From contig CM041465.1 of assembly GCA_023213395.1 (NCBI GenBank), forward strand, positions 171,189,741 through 171,253,740: a DNA stretch of 64,000 bases, given 5' to 3'. The notes beneath the pieces were generated by a model, which was not told where the DNA came from, made no database searches, and saw only the letters and a list, made by a program, of their open reading frames with translations. Both the position numbers and the translations under genes were made by a program. Positions 26,283 through 38,160 of this stretch are shown one piece after another (positions within the stretch are counted from its first letter, which is position 1; each line of letters starts with the position of its first letter). The DNA comes from Cycas panzhihuaensis (taxonomy: Eukaryota; Cycadophyta).

Positions 26283-27329
26283 AATATTTTATTCTATTAG
26301 TTGGACAACTTTAATAACTAATTATTAGTTGGGTAATATTAACAACTAATTGTTATGCTAATTATACAATCATATGCAAATTTTCTCCTTGTCTTATAAA
26401 TAGGTGGAATTCTCTTAATTAACTCCTTATCTCTCCATCAATAATCAAAGAGCCCTTTTATTAAATCAAGTGGTATTATCAATCATTAAACATGTGTCCA
26501 TCAATCATCAAGCATTTAAAAAGTTGTATAAACTAGGCAATCTATTCATTTATTTAGTGTTGTATACTTACACTAAACCAAATCTGTAAATTTCAAGGGG
26601 AATTTACATGTTTAACATATTAATAAATTTCTATATTAATAACTCAATAAATATATCTCACTTTATATATATTTTAATCTGTCATGAGCCCTCAAATATC
26701 ATAAATGGGCCTTAAAATTTTCACTTTTAAATAAAACTTCCTTTTTCTTTCATCATCATGTTGAGAGTCTTTGAAAACATTAAAATATCTAATTTTTTTT
26801 TCTAAAAACGTTTATAAATACATCTTTTATGAGGTTTAAAGAACTTTATTCAAATTTATCTTTTAATATCTCTATCATTTACTATCTGAAATATGTCATA
26901 CAACCACTCGTTTTGACAGTCTCAAAGTCTTCTTTTCAATGTAACTGATAATGCCTGATTTTGAGATTTTAATGAAAAGTTATGATAAATAATGCATCAC
27001 TATATCTCTAAATTTACACGATCCTTAAGAAAAATTAATTTTTAAAACTTAAAATAAATTTAATTTAATTTATAATTTTAAAATTTATAAAAAATATTAA
27101 ATTTAATTTATTCAGATTTAAAGTCTACCTCTTTCATGAATAAGTTCTTAGTCACATGACTCCTCTATGTGACCACCTTCTAACTCACTAAGGGTCTACA
27201 AACTTTAAAAAAAATTAACAAAATTAATTAAATCCAAAAATTAGGTTTTTATGCTTTAAAGAATTAGTGTAAAAAATTTGTCTACATTTATCGATCTATA
27301 TGAATGGTTGGTAGCATCATCTCCATTAG
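26283..27329 (-). other. Interior of element B, no recognisable coding
   Basis: Very AT-rich. I see no conserved retroelement motif or other gene on either strand. Confidence 0.4.
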
Positions 27330-27610
27330 ATGGTTATGATCCAACTAATTGATTGTACTATTCATGGCCTTCTTGATCTTCTCCTTGTCCACTAGATCTA
27401 ACTTTCTAATGATCTTCTTGTCTCAGGCAATGTTGTTCATATTGTAGGCATAATTCTTAAGTAAATTCTTGGCATTGACCTTCTTCTTGACCTCTTCATC
27501 CTCAAGCTTATACCTCTCAATGTCTTGCATGGTCTGGCTTTCTCCACTTGTATTTTTTATATGAATTTCTAGCATGTTTCCTATAACTATTTTAGTAGAT
27601 TCTTTGTTGG
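27330..27610 (-). pseudogene. HSP70 C-terminal fragment inside element B
   Basis: Minus-strand translation gives [18 protein letters not shown], then [17 protein letters not shown], a stop, DKKIIRKL, DKEKIKKAMNSTIN, a stop and LDHNHL. This tracks the C-terminal part of the HSP70 substrate-binding domain, whose family pattern there is EAEKYKxEDEExKKKVEAKNxLENYAYNMRN, DEKI, then DKxKIExAIxxxIxWLDxNQLAE. The stop at 27423-27425 and the TAG replacing the conserved Trp make it non-functional. The upstream HSP70 part is absent or too diverged. No intron can be judged in so short a piece. Confidence 0.8.
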
Positions 27611-29167
27611 TGTGGGTGTGGACAACCACTGTTGGACCATTATTTCTTCATCTTCATTTGGAATTTAATTTGTTTAATTATTCAAGAAATCCTTTAGATT
27701 CATTCATAGTAGGGCAATGGTATGTTTCATGCTTATTCTGCACTTCTCTTACATGGGTCTTATATCAACCAAAAGGATCATCACTTGTTGTGGAATAAAA
27801 TCATAAGAGAAATAACTTGTTTCTTTCTCTTCATGCATGATTCATATGGTATCCATGGCAGTTTGTATGTATTTCCATGGAGGTAACCTTTTTAATTAGT
27901 TGTTATTTTCTATTACTTTGGCTGTGATTTGTATTTGATAGAAGGTTGTTTTATATGGACATGAATAAATTTACTAGATCAACACATAATTGATGGGTGT
28001 AGATCTTAATAATATAATTATTATAAACTACATATTTTCCATGGCTATAGATTAGTTTCAATGGTTCAAGGATGGTTGATTAAATGTAAATAAAAAACAT
28101 AGCAGGGTTTGTAACTTCATACAAACATATCATACCATGAATAATAGATGGTGAATAAATCTCTTCAAATGCATGGGGTTGTTTATGCCCTCATATTTTT
28201 ATTTTATATGTCATAATAAAATCATATCATTTATTCAACTACAAAAGTATGCCCTTAAATAATAACACTCTCATAATATAACCATTCAAGTGTCAAAACT
28301 CTTGTAATTTACTCACATATATGTAATTATCATCACTTGCTTTCATAATTAAATCAAATGCACACACCATCTAATCAATATGCTACATACCTTCTTACTT
28401 TACATTATCATACCACATACCTTTTTATTATTAAATATGCCACCAACCTAGTTTAATTTTTGTCACAAATACATACCTTATACTTATTAATATGTTGCTC
28501 ATCATACAAGACATGCCTGCTACCTATTTCCTATTTCACTGATGGGATACTAGCTTCATTATAGTATTGAATCTCTATTATGAGATACTAAAAAATATCT
28601 CTATAATGGTTCAAATGTGATAATGAATCCTCAAATAGAACTCTTACAAGTGCCTTCACAAATGAATTGATAAATTATCTTGTCATTGCTAATTATGAGA
28701 TTAGGTGAGATGGTTGGTTTTACAAAATCTCAATCACCTTATAAGGGGCGAACATATTTTGGTAAAGTAATTAATAATAGTTTCTTGTCTCTTCACATCA
28801 TTGGAAGACTCAATTTTATACCTATATGTTCTTAAGAATATACATGTAACATGCTAAAATAAATATCCATAATAATTAAATAATATTACCTATTAGTTTT
28901 TTATTTTATCTCATGGCTTCATCTTAGTATATAGTTTTATTCATTTATTTCTTCAACTTCATATAACCCTTGGATCATGGTCACATGTCACTAGCATTAC
29001 TAACATATTTAGATTTTTGACTCAATAAATTCACATCTTATAACTAGCTCTGTCACTAGTATATACTAGCTTATATATGCTTTCTTCCTACTACAGAAGA
29101 TCTTTTAATTTATTATGGCTTTGATAGGAGTGCATCCTATCTTCCTAGGATCTTTTAAATTAAGATG
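27611..29167 (-). other. Interior of element B near its 5' LTR
   Basis: AT-rich sequence where gag would be expected, but no capsid or zinc-knuckle motif is visible. Element B may never have carried a full gag-pol set, or it is too old to read. Confidence 0.4.
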
Positions 29168-29179
29168 GCTCAGATACCA
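29168..29179 (-). other. Element B primer-binding site
   Basis: The complement reads TGGTATCTGAGC, one base from the initiator-Met PBS, directly adjacent to the 5' LTR start at 29180. Confidence 0.65.
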
Positions 29180-29683
29180 TATTAAATTTTATAATTCTAA
29201 CTCTGATACCATATCAAAAGTTAGAGTATAATGTAATGGAATATATCATATATATACAGTGGCTAAATTATCACATGAGAATATGCATACATATAAAGAA
29301 TAAACATGATCATAAAGTACTGAAATAGAAATATGTATTAATAAGAATCACAAGTATTCATCTAAAGAGAGATAACAAATTTATGTGGGAAAAACCATGG
29401 GAGAAAGTAGAGTTGGAGCTCCTCTTTATGATTAGAATGAATACATCTCTAGGTCATAGACCTTTCTCTCAAGTTCTCAAGTTGTGTGTATATATATTTA
29501 TATCAATATTTACTTCACAAATAGCCTATAGCTTCTCTTGAGTTGTTATATCATCTAATAACATATTTATATAGATATATATGCATGTCACATAACTCAA
29601 TGTATGTGATTAGTAGGATTACATATCTGTCCATCATTATAACATTAAACATTACATATGTGATAATATCATATATTCTAATA
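29180..29683 (-). repeat. 5' LTR of element B
   Basis: Partner of 11909-12413. Long shared blocks, for example around AATGTATGTGATTAGTAGGA near 29600 and 12335. Followed by the right target duplication ACCAC. Confidence 0.8.
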
Positions 29684-30329
29684 ACCACACCAAGTCCAAG
29701 TTATAAATCTTTTCATTTCATCTTCCTTTCATACAACAATTATAGGATTTTCATACAAACCTAGGATGATCTAAAACTACATCAATCAAATCACTTCATT
29801 GGCAGATCATATAGCATTATTACATAAGCTTGCTTAAAACCAAATTATAAAAATTTATGTAGTAACCATGCACCAAATTGAGGGCCCACTTGTTTGGCAC
29901 ACAACTACTAATACTTCTTCAAATATTAGTCATAACTTAAACTAGGTTCTATAACCTTCAAGAAACCCACAAGCATGAAATTGGGTTTCTCTTTTTCATT
30001 GAAACACCCATAGAAAAAAATACAATTATTGTATTTATAAGATACTACTATTCATAATTTTGTATTTCATCTTGATCTATAATATATAATAAATGAAAAC
30101 AAAAAAATCTAATAATTAACATTATAGACAAAAGAACAAGCATATGATTTTATATAAACATAAATAATATAACATCTAGTATTATCACCTTTTAAATATA
30201 AAATAATATAACTAATATTATATAAGGTAAGAATATATATTTCCTTATATCTAAATGGTTATAAATCTAATGTTCTCTATGATTAGACAAACCTACAATA
30301 TTCATCTTAGTGAGTTTAGACTTGTTCTC
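29684..30329 (-). other. Interior of element A near its 5' LTR
   Basis: AT-rich DNA between element B and the PBS-like site of element A at 30330-30341. No gene recognised. Confidence 0.4.
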
Positions 30330-30341
30330 GCTCCAATACCA

Positions 30342-30740
30342 TGTTAGAAAATTTGGTTTGATATTATATGAGATAAATATTAAACATATAAGAGAAGGAT
30401 AAAATACAAAATATTGTATTCAAATAATCTAATGATTTAGCGATTATATTCAATATAAGAATGTACACATATATAGAGAGGTATACCTCATAGAAGACCT
30501 GTGAGAATTAGTGATAAGTACATGAAGATTTATGAGATTTAATCATACATATTAGGAATTCTTATATATTAAAAGTGTTCAACTATTCACTCACTCACGA
30601 GAATTATTTATGTGTACTTATATTTGAGTTTATGTGTAATAATTTAGAGTACATTATAGTACATCACCAATGATTAATACATCACTAAGTGGTTGTAATG
30701 ACCACTCATATAATCCATGTATTAAACATTATCTTCAATA
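30342..30740 (-). repeat. 5' LTR of element A
   Basis: Partner of 7170-7580. Starts TGTTAGAAAATTTGG next to the PBS-like site and is followed by AGTAT, the right target duplication. Confidence 0.75.
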
Positions 30741-30745
30741 AGTAT

Positions 30746-31244
30746 GTAACTATGGAAGGCAATTACTTTGATAATGAACCTTTATTAGATACTTACAAGT
30801 GCCATGTAAAATCATGCTTATACAAATTAAAAGGCACAAAATTTGATAACTTATTATCACACCATAAAATAATTTAAACATTTATGTAAAATTTTTTAAA
30901 TTAATAATGGACTATATTAGGAGCTTTTAACCTCATCTCCAGCAACATATTACTCTTATTTATTGAAACCATTTTAAACAATATAATAATTATGATATAC
31001 TAGAAAATATATATCTTAATTAATTAGATAATATACTTTTTTATATATTTGCAAGTATTTTAGAAGATGAATTCATGTTTGACACTATGTAGCATAATAA
31101 ATATAATTCTTTTTAAATAAAAGACATAGAAGATAAATACTTAAGATAACTAAGTTCAAAGTTAAACAGTGGAAAAGAATTATATAGGTCTTATAAGTTC
31201 CTCCTTATTTATCAAGTCCCCTAATGTTGTTTATCTATTCAAGA

Positions 31245-31250
<6 letters not shown>
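30746..31250. other. AT-rich spacer
   Basis: No gene or repeat structure recognised between the end of element A and the microsatellite at 31251. Confidence 0.4.
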
Positions 31251-31328
<78 letters not shown>

Positions 31329-31498
31329 TCTATATCTATCTATTTGTCTATCTATCTATATATATGTATGTATGTGTGTGTGTATCTATATCTATATCTA
31401 TTTATATATATATGTGTGTGTGTGTGTATGTGTGTATGCATGTGTGTGTGTGCGTGTGTGTGTGTATGTATGTACGTATGTATATATATGTGTGTATA
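31251..31498. repeat. Compound (TA)n/(TCTA)n/(TG)n microsatellite
   Basis: Pure (TA)38 at 31251-31326, then TCTA-type repeats, then TG/TATG-rich repeats to about 31498. It ends about 20 bases before the 5' LTR of Tat-P. Confidence 0.97.
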
Positions 31499-31519
31499 TT
31501 GTTAGAAATATTATGTATC

Positions 31520-34206
31520 TATTTTCCGGCTTCTGGGAATGGATACAGAGCGGTCAACTCAGGTTCTCACCTTGTTGATTATTTTCTTTTGTGATGAGGA
31601 TACGCTTGCATGTTGTGATCTCATAGATGATCTTGTTTTCATCTACACCTGTCTAGCCTATGATGACTATAGCGGGGGCACATTCCCAGTGAGTGTGACA
31701 CCCCAGTGGCTGCGTCACTTCCCGCATTCTGCCCTACTCACCTCAAGACTCGCTTAGCTCATGTTATCCTTGCCCATATGATGACCCGTCATTGTTTGGT
31801 GGACTTGTCACGCCCTTTGAGTCCTATTTTTGCTCTTGCAGCTCATTTGTTAGCTTGTCTGCCTCTGGGCAGGTGTCCCTGCCTCCTACCAGCTTTCTTG
31901 GTCATTGGCCCACAGCCCAGGCTGGCTGTCTGGGCCAATTTTGGCCTCTGGTCCTGCACTGCCGCAGATTTTGCGGTACCACGATATTTACGGTGGTGCG
32001 ACTGTCTGAGTTTGTTTTTAAAAATCTGCCGTGGAAATTCTCGTATTTATTGCAGAACTGCCACGTGTCTCACGACTTAACTCATCGCCAACTACACCCT
32101 AATCGCTTGTTTAGGGTTGAGGCTAGGTATTTAAGTCTTTCCTAAGTCATTTTAGGGATCTTTTGGCTCATTTTTGGGAGGATCACAAGGAAAATGCCCT
32201 GCTCTCTGCTGCTCCACCACTGCTACAGGACCTGCAATCACTCTCTAGTGCCCAGCTCTCCTTTAGTATGGCTGTGACATCTTCCCAGCCCCTTGCACAC
32301 CTTGGATAGGGCCTCCTTGGAGAGATTCTAGCACTTCCTTGCCCGAGAAGCCATCAAGCATTCTCAAGTGTAGGTTTTCCTTCAGCCATATTAGTAGGGG
32401 CTCCATACCTACTATTCCATAGTCCTCTTACAGATTTCTCAGCCTTCTCCTAGCAGCTCTTGATAGAGGCAAAAGCCTTCCCTCTTCTCCATAGGTATTT
32501 GTTGGTTTAGGGTCTTCTCTTATCTAATTTATGCCCAGGTTTGCATGTTATTTCTAGCTTGTCTTAGCTTGCTCTTTGGAGGTTGTTTCTTGTCTTGTTT
32601 TGGACTGTTTTTCCCTGCTGTTAGGGCCTTTTTTCCTATTTTTCCTACCTAGGACAGTAGTCAAAAGGAGATACATAAGGCTTGGGACAGAGCTGGGTGG
32701 ATTCTGCACCACCTTCCAAGCTCCTTAAGAGGCTTTTTGCCCTCTAAACCTTCCATTTTGCCCCGTGCTGCTCTTGGAAGTGAAACAAAGGTTTAGTAGG
32801 CCATTTCTAGCCATTGAAATCAATGTTGGCACTTGTTGCAGCGCTGGTTTAAGGGCTCATATCTTGATCCAGGTAACTCACATAAGCCCTGACTATTTGT
32901 CCCTTGCTCAACCTCATTCTTGGCAACCCGGTTTGCTTCCCATAACACTCTAGTTTGTTGTAGACCTCTTTAAGCCTCTTTGGACTCTTGTTGCCTCCAT
33001 TTCTAGCCTTCTTGCACAGCCATACCCTCGCTGCCTTGTGGCTTCTTGAGGGAGGGTAGGGTTGCTCCTTGCGGGAGTTGGGCCACTCAGAGGCTTACCG
33101 ACTTACCTATCATTTATTTAGAGAGTTTCTTTACAGTTTATCATTGTAATATTGAATGCTAACATATATGTGTGGAGGTTTATGCTTGTTACATATATAC
33201 ACGTGTTGTTAGGATTCTCTTTTGTGTTGTTAGCACCCTTTCTCTGAAAAGGGATACTCCCATTTACTTGCAAGTACACGGAGGACGCAAAGGATCCACT
33301 CTTTTTCTCTCTGTTACGGGTAAGTGTTTTTGCTTATGTTTTACTTTAACATTTTAGTTGTTGTTATCATTTTGTCCTTTTTTCCTTTCTTGGCACTCTA
33401 GTGCCGTTTCCGGGGAAGGTAAGGAAGCCCCACACTTCACTTTACCGCACCCCTTCTCGTTCGTTGTGCTTTGGAGAGCGATCTTAGATACCTCGTGGGA
33501 ATGTCGCCACTCCAACTGTGTCTCCATCCTAGGTATGTGCTCTTACTCTACTTTATTCTCCTTTCTTTAAAGGTTTTTACATGGTAGCAATTAGCTCATT
33601 TGAAAGGAAAAAAGGAAACCAACTCTATCTCTTGATTTACATTTCGTTTGTTACATTGTTTTGCATTATATCTATCATAGGAAAAGGTCTTAAGAGATTT
33701 CCCCTTTTTACCTTTTCCCCTTCACCTTGCAAACTCCATCATTGTCTCATTGACTTGTTATGCTTGGTTAGTTTGCTTGCATACATCATAGCTCTTCCCT
33801 TTTGACTGTCCCTCTCATCCTTCCTCAGTTTTTTCCTGCCTAGCCAGATAACCGAGAAGATCCCATTCATAGGTCACTTACCTGCTCATCCTTTCCTCGT
33901 TTCCCTCTGCTCTAGGGAAACCCTCAAAGGGTTGTCTTCCTTCCCTTCTGGCCATCCAAGGTTGGGAGGATCCTTTCCCCAGGTCTACTCAGGTTTATAT
34001 TCTACCTCCTCTCTTCTTGTTTGAAGTGGGGAACCACCTCTAGGTAGTTGGATACCATCCGCAGGTACCGAACATGTGCTCCGGTGCATAGGGCACCCTG
34101 CGTGGTATTTGCCTTACTCGTAGGTCCTTATCTACACTCAATAGTGCCATTGACTACCCTTGTTATCCCTACTCAGTTAGTTAGCTATCCCGTAGACGCG
34201 CATCCA
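31520..34206 (+). repeat. 5' LTR of Tat-P
   Basis: About 2.7 kb, ending GCGCATCCA one base before the PBS. The start is placed by alignment with the Tat-M LTR end (CTGGGAATGGATAC here, CTGGGAATATACTC in the Tat-M complement), which makes the first two bases TA where TG is expected. A TATA-like TATTTAAG occurs at about 32129. Frames inside are unsupported. Confidence 0.7.
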
Positions 34207-34207
34207 C

Positions 34208-34229
34208 TGGCAACCATACTGGGGATCTG
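34208..34229 (+). other. Tat-P primer-binding site
   Basis: TGGCAACCATACTGGGGATC resembles the Arg-tRNA type PBS of plant Tat elements (TGGCGACTC...CTGGGGA) with substitutions. It lies one base after the LTR. Confidence 0.7.
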
Positions 34230-34241
34230 CTAGTAAGGGAG

Positions 34242-36782
34242 TGAAACGCTGTCCGCGGGGTGGTATTCCTACGTTTAGTAAGAGGATGGATTATGCAAGA
34301 CTAGGTTGGGCTAAATAGCAAAGACTCACCTCGCAGGGCATCCGTATGCCGGAGCGTAGATTTGGGAGCTGTAGAGGTGCCTGGTTACTTCTAGGTAGTT
34401 CCAGCAGGCGAGGCTTTCCTACCCCTCAGATGGCCGGGAAGAGGAGGAAAGAGCATGGTACATTGCATCTTCTCAAGGAAGTGAGAAGGCAATACAAGGA
34501 TGAGAATGTATGTGTAACAGGGCGTCTAGGTGTAAGCAGGTCAAGAGAGCTAGGTATGGGTAGTTCTAGCATGAAATGAACTATCTAAATATGCTAGACT
34601 AACCACTAGATAAAAGATATGCAAAGCAAAAGTATGTTCTTTTCCTCTTTTAGTTTTTTATGTGTTTTTAACTATGCAAGCATGTGCATAAAGAACAATA
34701 CCATAAAGAAAACATGCAAGGACAGGGAAAATACTTCGACCTGGCATCTGAATGGAGCACTATGCATCTCTTCACTTCCCGCTCCTTCCCGCTCCACTTG
34801 TTACGCATGCGATGCTGGTCGGCGATGGATGCTGTGAATGACCGAAGAGGGGCTAGCTTACCTCCCCAATATGTGTAAAAAGTGAAGGGTAAATAATGGA
34901 AAATGAAAAAAAGCACAAAATATAGAACTAACCTGCAATGGGTTTGTTTCACACGCGACTCCACTGATGCGAGATCCTGCCAGTCAAATGAATAAGTATC
35001 TCCCTCTCGGAAGAGGGGCCACAAAATAGATCTAATATATATACTAAACTTAGAGGGGGCAGAATCAAACTAAGCTAAGCATATGTATTATTATTTAATG
35101 GAACAACATTCAACAAAGTTTCCACTAACGGTTACTGCAAATGACACCCAAACAAGAGTATAGCCTCGGAATGGCTAACTCACCCACAGGAAACCTCCAC
35201 GTAGCCTCAGGAAAAGAAAACAAACTCGCAGCAAGAACATGGGGCGGTGAACAACCAGAAGGAAAAAGATAACTAAAAAGGTATGCAGGCACCCAAAGAA
35301 CAAAATGCTACTAACAACAAATCGTCCAACTGGGTGGGTTGCAAACTATCAATCGGCAAGAAGCAGTTTCGGGGCTTATGCGATGCCCAAAACCAATAGA
35401 TGAAAATCTAAAACTAGCGTGGTAATGGGCTGCCAATGCTGATTTAGATCCGAAAATAAGCCTCCAAATTCCCTAACTCAACTTCTAGGAAGGCACGAAG
35501 GTGCAAAGGGGGAGAAAGTAAGGGACAGAACCGTTGGGGAGAAGGGCAGCAAGGGGGATTGACCCTACCTTCTTCCCGCTAACTTCCTCTATGTTACCCC
35601 TTCACAACAACCTCCTAAAAGCAAGCTGGCAGGAATGGTGGGAGAGCACTATGGTGTAACAAACGAGGAAAATAGTGCTAAATAGGCATAGCAACCAAAA
35701 AAGCACATAAACTAGGAATTTACTCACAAAATATGGAAAGAAATGGCATGCATTTCAAAGTAAACATGAAGGTACCTTGTTGTGAAGATATCAAGCATGA
35801 ACCTACTAGAAAATAGTAGGAAAAAGCCAGCATTCAGTAAGATATGATGACAGGTTTGGAAGAGAAGACAAATATGAGAGTGATCCTATGAGTTGAGAGC
35901 CTTTGAAGCTTGTCCTTTTGGGAGACTTTGAAGTATATCCTCCTTGAAGCTTTGAAGACCTATAAACAGATGTAGAGCTTGCTGTTCATGAGCAATGGGG
36001 ACAGCAATGGTCCCAGGTCAAGAGCAACAACTGTGTGTCTTATCTTGAAGTAGTTTTCTGTGGAGGATTTTTGTAGAAATCTCTGTAAAAATGGACTAAG
36101 AATCCTTGAAAATGAAGAGGAAGTTTTGTTTTATCCCCTGCTCACTGCAGGTGAACGTTGGGGATCTCAGGGTGCTTCAAATGTGCAGGTGCTATGTGGC
36201 AGTTCCGCAAAAACAGTAGAAACTGTCACGTGATTTAAAAAAAAAAATTCAAACAATCGCCCCACAGTACCGCGGCAAAGATCATGGTACCGATAAGTTT
36301 ACAGTGGTACGAGACTGGAAACAAAAAATAAGCAAAAATAAGGGTTTGGAGCCAAATTAAGAGTAAATCAAGGCTGGAGCAGCTAGGGGGAATACCCAAG
36401 TGATGGGCAAGTGGCTAAGAAAGTAAACTGGGTCTCAACCAAGGATTCAGTCAGACTTGGAAGAGACTGTAACATGAGCAAGATGTCGTAAAAAGGGGCG
36501 AACATGACTGGCTGAGGTATCTCGGTAGTGGAGGCAAGCGGCTGTGCGCCATATGGAGTGTAACATGCATTAAGGAATGCCCCCATTGTGAGTCATCATA
36601 GGCTGAAAGTATGTTATAAACACATGCAATATGATCAAGCAAAGAGGCAATGCAGGCACGCATGCGTCAGGGAGTCTATACTAAATTACCCCAGTCAAGC
36701 AAGAGCAGAGAGAAGTGAGAATGCATACCTGAGCATGCCTGAGTCGATGTGTCTCGAGTATATTCCCAGTAACTGGGGAACA
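34242..36782 (-). repeat. 3' LTR of Tat-M
   Basis: 2541 bp, direct repeat of 45763-48383. In the first 300 bases the two copies differ at roughly 20 sites, nearly all transitions. The small open frames inside both LTRs are not conserved as proteins. Confidence 0.95.
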
Positions 36783-36792
36783 CTGCCCCCTT
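36783..36792 (-). other. Tat-M polypurine tract
   Basis: The complement reads AAGGGGGCAG directly before the 3' LTR, in the position required for second-strand priming. Confidence 0.75.
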
Positions 36793-36865
36793 GGTAGCAG
36801 AGCCTCACCGCTCGGAAGCGTGATGTGATGGTGAATGCTAACAATAAAAAACCATCAGTAGCACA

Positions 36866-36868
<3 letters not shown>

Positions 36869-36957
<89 letters not shown>
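36869..36957. repeat. (TA)n microsatellite in Tat-M
   Basis: Eighty-nine bases of pure alternating AT between the PPT and the RNase H-like frame. Confidence 0.98.
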
Positions 36958-36960
<3 letters not shown>

Positions 36961-37216
36961 AATCATGAACAACATATGGACCAAGGGTGTCGACGAGTGT
37001 CGTGGCAGAACGCGTGGACAAGGGAGATGGAGACAAGGACAACATAAGGGTTGCCTACGCGTCGTCTAAACATCGACCTGCAAGTGAATATAGCCAATGA
37101 AAGGGATGCCCCCGTTGCCGAAGTGCAACGAGTGATAGGAGGGCATCCAACAAACTGAACAAGCACATCGAACTAAAAGCGACCAGAGACTCGGGCACGG
37201 GCTGGCCAGGCAAGCC

Positions 37217-37560
37217 TCAAAGGTGATCACTAAGAAGAGGGAGGCGACGCTCAAGGATAAGGCAGACGAGGTTGTCTGCCTCAGCATTGAGGTCTCGAGA
37301 GATGTACTGAATATCAACTGATGAAAAGCGGGCCAAGAGAGACTTGGTGGCTGAAGCGAGGGTTCTAAAGTGAGGGCATCGCACCTGGTAAACCTGGGTG
37401 AGATGGGACACCACAATTTGAGAATCGCAGAGCAGCACGATAGGTCCATAATGGAAACATAGAGCATCGGTAAGGGCTTCAATAACGATCATGTACTCGG
37501 CTTCGTTATTGGTTACCTCAGGAAGGAAGATCCTGAAACGCAGGAAATCGTGTCTAGAAG
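37217..37560 (-). pseudogene. Extra RNase H-like domain near the 3' LTR
   Basis: The minus-strand frame reads HDFLRFRIFLPEVTNNEAEY, then VIEALTDALCFHYGPIVLLC, DSQIVVSHL, VDIQYISRDLNAEADNLVC, ending at a stop at 37217-37219. TNNEAEY, the Asp in CDSQ and the Asp in NAEADNL match the Glu and two Asp positions of the RNase H1 / archaeal-type RNase H fold (RVT_3-like) known in plants and as an extra domain in Tat elements. The first strand with its catalytic Asp is not recognisable upstream. It lies on the same strand as gag but downstream of the antisense PMD frame, near the 3' LTR. In Tat elements as I know them, the extra RNase H sits between RNase H and integrase. Confidence 0.8.
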
Positions 37561-38160
37561 GGCTGCGAAGGATTCAAGTGGCGCGGAAGGTCTAGGGTTA
37601 CCGCGGCTTCTGCAGTCAGTAAATATGTAGAGGAACATGAGCGAACACTAAATCCTGGCAGCGAATAAACAATGGCGAAACAAAAGGGATACTCGAAAGA
37701 CAAGCAATAAGTGGTCGTGAAGGGTAGGAGGACCTAGCAATGAGGTTACCCAAGGACGAGAGCTAGTAGTCTGGCCACCATCTGAGAGCGGGCAGAGAAA
37801 AGACGCCCTGGAGTGCCAAAGGTTGCTTTGGGAAGCAAAACATACCCCCAGACGAGGGAGCATTCCCTTTGCGGACCCCAAGAGCAAAAAAGAGCTGCAG
37901 AAATAAGTCCAGGGTGGCGAAATGAGCCAAACGAGTATAAACTCGGGCATGCACAGGAGTGGCATGTAAAACAAGACAGAAGGGCCCTAGAAAAGGTGCA
38001 ATAATGGGGTGCCATAAATGCCCTTATAAGATAGGGCAAAAAGGATGCCAATAGAGCACAACGGGCAATAGGGCTAGAAGGCAAAGGTGATCAGGGAAAC
38101 GGAACGGTCCCAACGACTGTCACAAGGTCAAAAATAGAAGAAGTGCCCATCGGGGCCCCT
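37561..38160 (-). other. Possible upstream part of the RNase H-like gene
   Basis: The minus strand has overlapping open stretches (37648-37974, 37746-38084, 37763-37954) with moderately biased but unfamiliar translations. One of the three frames, or a spliced combination, could precede the RNase H-like domain. I cannot choose among them and assign no function. Confidence 0.3.

Larger units (their letters stand above)
11909..29683 (-). mobile_element. LTR retrotransposon B nested in A
   Basis: Two LTRs of near-identical length, 11909-12413 (505 bp) and 29180-29683 (504 bp), share termini TGTTAGAAT...ATTCTAACA, with TG/CA partly mutated to TA. Flanking 5-mers are ATCAC (11904-11908) and ACCAC (29684-29688), a target duplication with one transition. 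A minus-strand polypurine tract (complement of TTCCCTCTTA, 12414-12423) follows the left LTR. A PBS-like GCTCAGATACCA (29168-29179) precedes the right LTR; its complement is one base from the common initiator-Met PBS TGGTATCAGAGC. Own interior: 12414-12825, 20147-20271 and 26283-29179, about 3.4 kb. I find no pol; an HSP70-derived fragment lies inside. Confidence 0.75.

Noticed and set aside
31224-31594. Cys/Val/Tyr-rich short frames
   Set aside because: Translations of the TA/TG compound microsatellite.
33172-34233. Short + strand frames in 33-34 kb
   Set aside because: They lie within the 5' LTR of Tat-P and show no conserved protein features.
34619-35024. Frames inside the Tat-M LTRs (also 46205-46417)
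   Set aside because: The two LTR copies do not preserve these frames, and they have no protein-like features.
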